The position numbers were made by a program, and so were the translations under genes. The notes beneath the pieces were generated by a model, which made no database searches, was not told where the DNA came from, and worked only from the letters and a program-made list of their open reading frames with translations. Positions 59,886-64,000 of a DNA stretch of 64,000 nucleotides are shown one piece after another. This stretch comes from CAWDLX01 sp963753485 (lineage in GTDB: Bacteria > Actinomycetota > Actinomycetes > Mycobacteriales > Micromonosporaceae). Where the stretch lies: the NCBI GenBank assembly GCA_963753485.1, contig CAVWCL010000019.1, forward strand, positions 1-64,000, in the 5' to 3' direction. The stretch's first letter is position 1. Each line of letters opens with the position of its first letter.

Positions 59886-61243
59886 GCCGGGTTGAGCAGC
59901 TCCGTCGCGACCTGCTGACACAGTTGCTCGCCCTTGGGCAGCTCGACGTTCCAGTCGCCCTCGCCCGGGTAGTGCGCGCTCGGATAGCGCAGCAGCACCG
60001 CCATCGCCCAGGTGTCGCCGACCGCCATGCAGTTGATGTGCCACAGGTGGTCGTCGGTGAACGGCAGCCAGCCGTTCTTGATCGAGACCTGGGCAGCCTG
60101 GGCCGGCGGCAGCGCATGTCGGATGCCGAAGTCGCCCTGGCCGCGCACGGTCCGCATCCAGCCGAGCAGCGTCGGCGTCCAGGTCGGCCCGGCGGCGGTG
60201 CCATTGGCGATGCAGTCGGCCATCTTCACCGTGTCCCGGGCCGAAACGCTGGTGAACCCCCAGCCCTCGGTGCTCGCCGAGGAGTCGGCCAACTTGCAGA
60301 TAGTGATCAGGCGTTTGATCGAGGCGGTCTTGCCGTCGGCGTTGTACGTCCTGGTGCCGGCCGCGTTGTCGCTGTCGCGGATCATGGTCTCCAGGGTGTG
60401 CAGCCATGAGCTGGACGGTGTCCGGCCGGCCTCGGTCTGGCGGCGCAGGTAGTCGGCGGCCAGCCAGCCCTTGATCATCGAGGCGGTCCAGGTGGTCTGA
60501 TCCATGGTGGGCGAGCCCCAGATCTCGCCGCTGCGACGGTCCATGAGGGCCCAGCTGACGAAGCTCTTCTTGCCGAGATCGGGCACTGTCACCGTGGCGA
60601 CGTGGAAGGGCAGCGGAGCGGGGGTCGGGGTCGGCGTCGGGGTGGGGTCGTCCTGGCCGCCGGCCTGCGAGCCCGGATGGGGCACGAACGACGAGCCGGG
60701 CAGGAACCGCAGCCCCACGCCGAGCGCGGCCAACCCAACCAGGACGATCACCAGCCCCCAGACCGGTAGCCGGCGCTTGCGCCGGCCGTGGCCGCGGATG
60801 GGCCGGGACCGCACGCCCTTCGGTGGCCCGCCGAACCCGGTCGGTGGCGGCTGGCGGACGGTGGTAGGTGGTCCGTAACCGCCCGTTCGCGGCGTCCCGT
60901 AGACCTGGCCGGTGCCTGAGCGTGGCCGCGGCCCGGCGCCGGCCGGCACCGGGCGACCCGGATCGGCGGGACCCGGGTGCGCGCGGGCGTCTTGGCGCGG
61001 TGGCGTGCTCGGCCACCGGTCGTCGGTCGGCAACGTGGTACCTCGCGGGTTCAGGAGCCGGGGGGCGGCGCCGGGTTGGGCGGGTGGTTCGGCGCGGGCG
61101 GCGCCGGGTTGGGCGGGTGGTTCGGCGCGGGCGGCGCCGGGTTGGGCGGGTGGTTCGGCGCGGGCGGCGCCGGGTTTTGCGGTGGTTCGGCGCGGGCGCG
61201 CCACGCGCCCGCCGCCCGATCGTATCGGGTCGCGCGAGAACAC
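59876..61243 (-). CDS. Beta-lactamase-like serine hydrolase, membrane anchored
   Basis: A 455-residue protein. Residues 15-60 hold a tandem repeat AARAEPPAQPG, three copies of 33 bases. After a Pro-rich stretch comes one membrane helix (LPVWGLVIVLVGLAALGVGL), placing the C-terminal domain outside. That domain has class A beta-lactamase-like motifs: Ser-x-x-Lys in TWTASMIKGWLAADYL, Ser-Asp-Asn in TMIRDSDNAAGTRTY, and Lys-x-Gly in SIKNGWLPFTDDHLWHIN. It may be a penicillin-interacting enzyme or a carboxypeptidase and not a resistance enzyme. The start is GTG 61243. It is divergent from paaA. Confidence 0.83.
   Translation of the reverse strand: MFSRDPIRSGGGRVARPRRTTAKPGAARAEPPAQPGAARAEPPAQPGAARAEPPAQPGAAPRLLNPRGTTLPTDDRWPSTPPRQDARAHPGPADPGRPVPAGAGPRPRSGTGQVYGTPRTGGYGPPTTVRQPPPTGFGGPPKGVRSRPIRGHGRRKRRLPVWGLVIVLVGLAALGVGLRFLPGSSFVPHPGSQAGGQDDPTPTPTPTPAPLPFHVATVTVPDLGKKSFVSWALMDRRSGEIWGSPTMDQTTWTASMIKGWLAADYLRRQTEAGRTPSSSWLHTLETMIRDSDNAAGTRTYNADGKTASIKRLITICKLADSSASTEGWGFTSVSARDTVKMADCIANGTAAGPTWTPTLLGWMRTVRGQGDFGIRHALPPAQAAQVSIKNGWLPFTDDHLWHINCMAVGDTWAMAVLLRYPSAHYPGEGDWNVELPKGEQLCQQVATELLNPAAQ
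61068..61196. repeat. 33-bp in-frame tandem repeat
   Basis: Three full 33-base copies (61068-61100, 61101-61133, 61134-61166) and a degenerate fourth inside the serine hydrolase gene, each encoding 11 residues (AARAEPPAQPG in the protein). Expected to vary in copy number among strains. Confidence 0.75.
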
Positions 61244-61258
61244 CCGCGGGTGCGCGAT

Positions 61259-61299
61259 GTGTTACACCGCCTTGCCGTTGTGGCACCTGGCTGTAACAC
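61259..61299. promoter_or_regulatory. Inverted repeat before paaA
   Basis: GTGTTACA (61259-61266) and TGTAACAC (61292-61299) are perfect inverted repeats with 25 bases between, in the 63-base gap between the serine hydrolase and paaA starts. TGTAAC may also serve as a -10 box for paaA, though it would give a very short leader. A repressor such as PaaR could bind here. Confidence 0.45.
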
Positions 61300-61306
61300 T
61301 TGGCTG

Positions 61307-62329
61307 GTGTACGGCAGCGACTTCGTCGACGACAGCCTGCTCGATCAGGTGGACGAGGCCGAGCGGGCCCTGATCGCGGCGGCGCACGGTGAGCGGGCCC
61401 ACGGTGTCGAGCCCCAGGAGCATTTCGACGCGGTCATCGGGGCCGACCAGAAGGTCGAACCGCGCGACTGGATGCCGGAGGAGTACCGCCGCACGCTCAT
61501 CCGTCAGATCGCCCAGCACGCCCACTCCGAGGTCATTGGCATGCAGCCCGAGGGCAACTGGATCACCCGGGCGCCCTCGCTGCGCCGCAAGGCGATCCTG
61601 CTGGCCAAGGTGCAGGACGAGGCTGGTCACGGCCTGTACCTGTACGCCGCCGCCGAGACGCTCGGGGTCTCCCGCGACGACCTCGTCGACCGGCTCCTCG
61701 ACGGCCGGCAGAAGTACTCCTCCATCTTCAACTACCCGACGTTGACCTGGGCCGACATGGGTTCGATCGGCTGGCTCGTGGACGGCGCCGCGATTGTGAA
61801 CCAGGTGCCGTTGTGCCGCTGCTCTTACGGGCCGTACGCGCGAGCCATGATCCGCATTTGCAAGGAAGAGTCGTTCCACCAGCGCCAGGGGTACGAGATC
61901 CTCTACACCCTCGCCCACGGCACCGCGGAGCAGAAGGCGATGGCCCAGGATTCGGTCAACCGGTGGTGGTACCCGTCGCTGGCCATGTTCGGCCCGCCGG
62001 ACACCGAGTCGACCCACTCCACCCAATCGATGGCGTGGGGTATCAAGCGATTCAGCAACGACGACCTGCGCCAGCGCTTCGTCGACATGTGTGTCGGTCA
62101 GGCCGAGGTGCTCGGCTTGAGCCTGCCGGACCCGGACCTGCGCTACGACGACGAGCGGGGCCACTACGACTACACGGCACCCGACTTCGGCGAGCTGATG
62201 GCGGTCATCAAGGGCGACGGCCCGTGCAACCGCCAGCGGATGGCGCACCGGCAGCGGGCCTACACCGACGGCGCCTGGGTACGCCAGGCGGCGGCCGCTC
62301 ACGCCGCCCGGGCGGGGAGTGCGCGCTAG
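61307..62329 (+). CDS. paaA: Phenylacetyl-CoA epoxidase catalytic subunit PaaA
   Basis: A 340-residue di-iron oxygenase subunit that makes the ring 1,2-epoxide of phenylacetyl-CoA. The iron ligands are in helices: RQIAQHAHSEVIGMQPEGNW, LLAKVQDEAGHGLYLYAAAE with E-x-x-H, and ICKEESFHQRQGYEILYTLA with E-x-x-H. The FGPPDTESTHSTQSMAWGIK region is typical. GTG 61307 was chosen at the start of conserved sequence. It leads paaABCDE; paaB begins directly after the stop codon. The pathway feeds aromatic carbon into acetyl-CoA and succinyl-CoA. Confidence 0.95.
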   Translation: MYGSDFVDDSLLDQVDEAERALIAAAHGERAHGVEPQEHFDAVIGADQKVEPRDWMPEEYRRTLIRQIAQHAHSEVIGMQPEGNWITRAPSLRRKAILLAKVQDEAGHGLYLYAAAETLGVSRDDLVDRLLDGRQKYSSIFNYPTLTWADMGSIGWLVDGAAIVNQVPLCRCSYGPYARAMIRICKEESFHQRQGYEILYTLAHGTAEQKAMAQDSVNRWWYPSLAMFGPPDTESTHSTQSMAWGIKRFSNDDLRQRFVDMCVGQAEVLGLSLPDPDLRYDDERGHYDYTAPDFGELMAVIKGDGPCNRQRMAHRQRAYTDGAWVRQAAAAHAARAGSAR

Positions 62330-62611
62330 ATGTCCGACACGCCCCTGTGGGAGGTCTTCGTCCGGCCGCGCCGCGGTCTGGCCCACACCCACGTCGGCTC
62401 GATCCATGCGCCGGACGCCGCGATGGCGTTGCGCAACGCGCGCGACGTCTACACCCGGCGGCAGGAGGGTGTCTCCATCTGGGTGGTGCCGGCCGGCGCC
62501 ATCACCGCCTCGAGCCCGGACGAGAAGGACGCCTTCTTCGACACCGCCGCCGACAAGGTGTACCGGCACCCGACCTTCTATGTCGTACCCGAGGGCGTCA
62601 AGCACCTATGA
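62330..62611 (+). CDS. paaB: Phenylacetyl-CoA epoxidase subunit PaaB
   Basis: A 93-residue small subunit that links the PaaA-PaaC pairs in the epoxidase complex. Conserved: LWEVFVRPRRGLAHTHVGSI, HAPDAAMALRNARDVYTRRQ, EGVSIWVVPAGAITASSPDE and the end HPTFYVVPEGVKHL. It follows the stop of paaA with no gap and overlaps paaC by ATGA. Length is normal. Confidence 0.95.
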   Translation: MSDTPLWEVFVRPRRGLAHTHVGSIHAPDAAMALRNARDVYTRRQEGVSIWVVPAGAITASSPDEKDAFFDTAADKVYRHPTFYVVPEGVKHL

Positions 62612-63384
62612 ACGCCGACATCGCCGAGTACGCGCTGCGCGTCGGCGACGACGCGCTGATCGCGGCGCAGCGGCTGGCCGAGTGGTCGGCCAAGGCGCCG
62701 GAGATGGAGGAAGATGTCGCGCTCACCAACATCGCCCTCGACCAGCTCGGCGTCGCCCGGCTGATGCTCTCGTACGCCGGCGAGAGCTCGGGGCGGACCG
62801 AGGACGACCTCGCCTACCTGCGCGCCGACGGGGAGTTTCGCAACTGCCTGCTGGCCGAGCTGCCCAACGCCGGCCCGGCGAGTCCCCCCGGCTCACCCGG
62901 CGACTTCGGCGTCACCATGGCCAAGCTGCTCTGCCTCGGCACCGCGCAGCTGCTCACTTACGAGAGGTTGGTCGACTCCGCCGACGCGTACCTGGCCGAC
63001 GTGGCCGCCAAGGCGCGCAAGGAGTCCCGCTACCACGTCGACCACGCGACCCAGTGGACGCTGCGGCTCGGCGATGGCACCGACGAGTCGCACCAGCGCA
63101 TGCAGCGGGCGATCGACGAGATCTGGCCGTACACGCATGAGCTCTTTCTCGATGATGAGCTGACCACCCGGCTGTCCGGAGCGGGCGTGGCACCGGCGCC
63201 CAGCTCGTTGCGTCCACAGTGGTCGCAGATGCTCGAGTCGGCGCTCCAGGCCGCTACTCTGAGCCGCCCGGCCGACGGCTGGGCCCCGGCCGGCGGGCGC
63301 ACCGGCCGGCATACCGAGCACCTGTCGTACCTGCTCGCCGAGATGCAGGTGCTGCATCGCGCCCACCCGGGAGCGTCCTGGTGA
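62608..63384 (+). CDS. paaC: Phenylacetyl-CoA epoxidase structural subunit PaaC
   Basis: A 258-residue partner of PaaA with the same helical fold but without the iron ligands. Seen: VGDDALIAAQRLAEWSAKAP, EMEEDVALTNIALDQLGVAR, KARKESRYHVDHATQWTLRL GDG, and the C-terminal RTGRHTEHLSYLLAEMQVLH. Starts at ATG 62608, overlapping the stop of paaB, and ends overlapping paaD (GTGA). Confidence 0.94.
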   Translation: MNADIAEYALRVGDDALIAAQRLAEWSAKAPEMEEDVALTNIALDQLGVARLMLSYAGESSGRTEDDLAYLRADGEFRNCLLAELPNAGPASPPGSPGDFGVTMAKLLCLGTAQLLTYERLVDSADAYLADVAAKARKESRYHVDHATQWTLRLGDGTDESHQRMQRAIDEIWPYTHELFLDDELTTRLSGAGVAPAPSSLRPQWSQMLESALQAATLSRPADGWAPAGGRTGRHTEHLSYLLAEMQVLHRAHPGASW

Positions 63385-63863
63385 GCGGGCGCGGTGCCAG
63401 CGCGCGGGACCTGGTCGCCCGGGTGGTCGATCCGGAGCTGCGCGTGGTCACCATCGACGAGCTCGGCATCCTGCGCGATGTCGAGTGCGGCGACGACGGC
63501 CAGGTACGGGTCACCATCACGCCGACCTACTCCGGCTGCCCCGCCATGGACGTGATCCGCCGCGACATTCGTACGGCGCTGACCTCGGCCGGGTACGTCG
63601 AGCCCGAGGTGCGCACGGTCCTGAGCCCCGCCTGGTCGACCGACATGATCAGCGAGAGCGGCCGGGCGAAGCTCGCCGCCGCCGGTATCGCGCCGCCGCC
63701 CGGCACCCGGCCCGCGGTGGTCCCGCTGGCCCTGTCGGTGGCCTGCCCACGCTGCGGTTCACCCGCGACCGAGGAGCTCTCCCGCTTCGGCTCGACCGCG
63801 TGCAAGGCGCTGTGGCGCTGCACCGCGTGCCAGGAGCCGTTCGAGCACGTGAAGGCGTTCTGA
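63381..63863 (+). CDS. paaD: Phenylacetyl-CoA epoxidase assembly factor PaaD
   Basis: A 160-residue protein of the MIP18/SufT (DUF59) group needed for iron-sulfur cluster assembly of PaaE. N-terminal part: LVARVVDPELRVVTIDELGI LRDV, ITPTYSGCPAMDVIRRDIRT; the C-terminal zinc site is ACPRCGSPATEELSRFGSTA CKALWRCTACQEPF. GTG 63381 overlaps the stop of paaC and its stop overlaps the ATG of paaE (TGATG). Confidence 0.94.
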   Translation: MSGRGASARDLVARVVDPELRVVTIDELGILRDVECGDDGQVRVTITPTYSGCPAMDVIRRDIRTALTSAGYVEPEVRTVLSPAWSTDMISESGRAKLAAAGIAPPPGTRPAVVPLALSVACPRCGSPATEELSRFGSTACKALWRCTACQEPFEHVKAF

Positions 63864-64000
63864 TGGGATCGGCCGAGGTCACCGTCACGGTCCGCCGACC
63901 GCAGCGACGCCGGCCGGTGTTCCATCCGCTCTCGGTACGGGCGGTCGACGAGCTCACCGAGGACTCCGTCATGGTGAGCCTCGACGTCCCCGAGCAGCTG
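63863..64000 (+). CDS. paaE: Phenylacetyl-CoA epoxidase reductase PaaE, 3' end outside window
   Basis: The first 46 codons of the flavin and iron-sulfur reductase that supplies electrons to PaaA. After a short basic start the sequence FHPLSVRAVDELTEDSVMVS LDVPEQL is the first strand pair of the FAD-binding barrel of this family. ATG 63863 overlaps the stop of paaD. The window ends inside the gene. The name rests on both sequence and operon position. Confidence 0.88.
   Translation, partial: MGSAEVTVTVRRPQRRRPVFHPLSVRAVDELTEDSVMVSLDVPEQL

Overview
The window is high-GC DNA with GTG/ATG starts, GGAGG-type ribosome sites and many 4-base start/stop overlaps. The gene set is actinobacterial: BldC, futalosine-pathway menaquinone genes, a System II cytochrome c maturation cluster, an AftA-like arabinofuranosyltransferase, HelR and DUF4229. 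The gene order and the intergenic repeats fit the family Micromonosporaceae best; that placement is an inference from gene content.

Bases 1 to about 19,470 are an accessory island. The left edge has a truncated large serine recombinase, a small hypothetical gene and a replication-relaxation protein, the usual core of an actinobacterial integrative element. It is broken up by insertion sequences: a 2.0-kb IS with a DUF6788 passenger gene (2689-4699), the remnant of a DDE transposase (9454-10320), and an ISL3 element set inside a fragment of another IS (12079-13610). Between them lie a truncated XRE regulator, a frameshifted twin-ATPase protein with a HerA-like C-terminus (5991-9382), a membrane protein and several truncated genes. 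The best candidate for a little-described system is a three-gene, ATGA-coupled operon (16300 to 13585, minus strand): a TIGR04255 protein, a helix-turn-helix protein and a protein with an SQTCD motif. Next to it is an AAA_14/DUF4143 ATPase gene preceded by three TAGCACA boxes at exactly 23-base spacing. The island ends near a tRNA 3'-end fragment (19436-19472), which looks like an old attachment site.

Bases 19.7-27 kb are a looser zone: a secreted protein, an XRE/NB-ARC/TPR (STAND) protein, small VOC and GNAT enzymes, and decayed pieces of a SnoaL-like gene and a nucleotidyltransferase (DUF6036-like) module.

From about 27 kb to the end the DNA looks like core chromosome. It has a WD40-like lipoprotein, an aquaporin and oligopeptidase B. 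Then comes an overlapping operon hemL - phosphatase - resA - ccdA - resB - ccsA, which joins tetrapyrrole synthesis to cytochrome c maturation. Next are the AftA-like enzyme and the menaquinone genes ubiD(mqnL)-mqnP-ubiX, with mqnE and mqnA further right. Between and beyond these are bldC, an Lrp regulator, an SDR, a ketopantoate reductase-like enzyme, a DEAD-box helicase, a zinc-ribbon membrane protein and an NlpC/P60 hydrolase. A cobalamin riboswitch with an apparent RBS-masking hairpin precedes btuF, btuC and btuD; the btu genes are joined by a 57-bp repeat that is also a 19-codon reading frame. A MarR/VOC divergent pair, helR, mqnA, a beta-lactamase-like serine hydrolase and the paaABCDE phenylacetyl-CoA epoxidase operon (paaE cut by the window end) complete the window.
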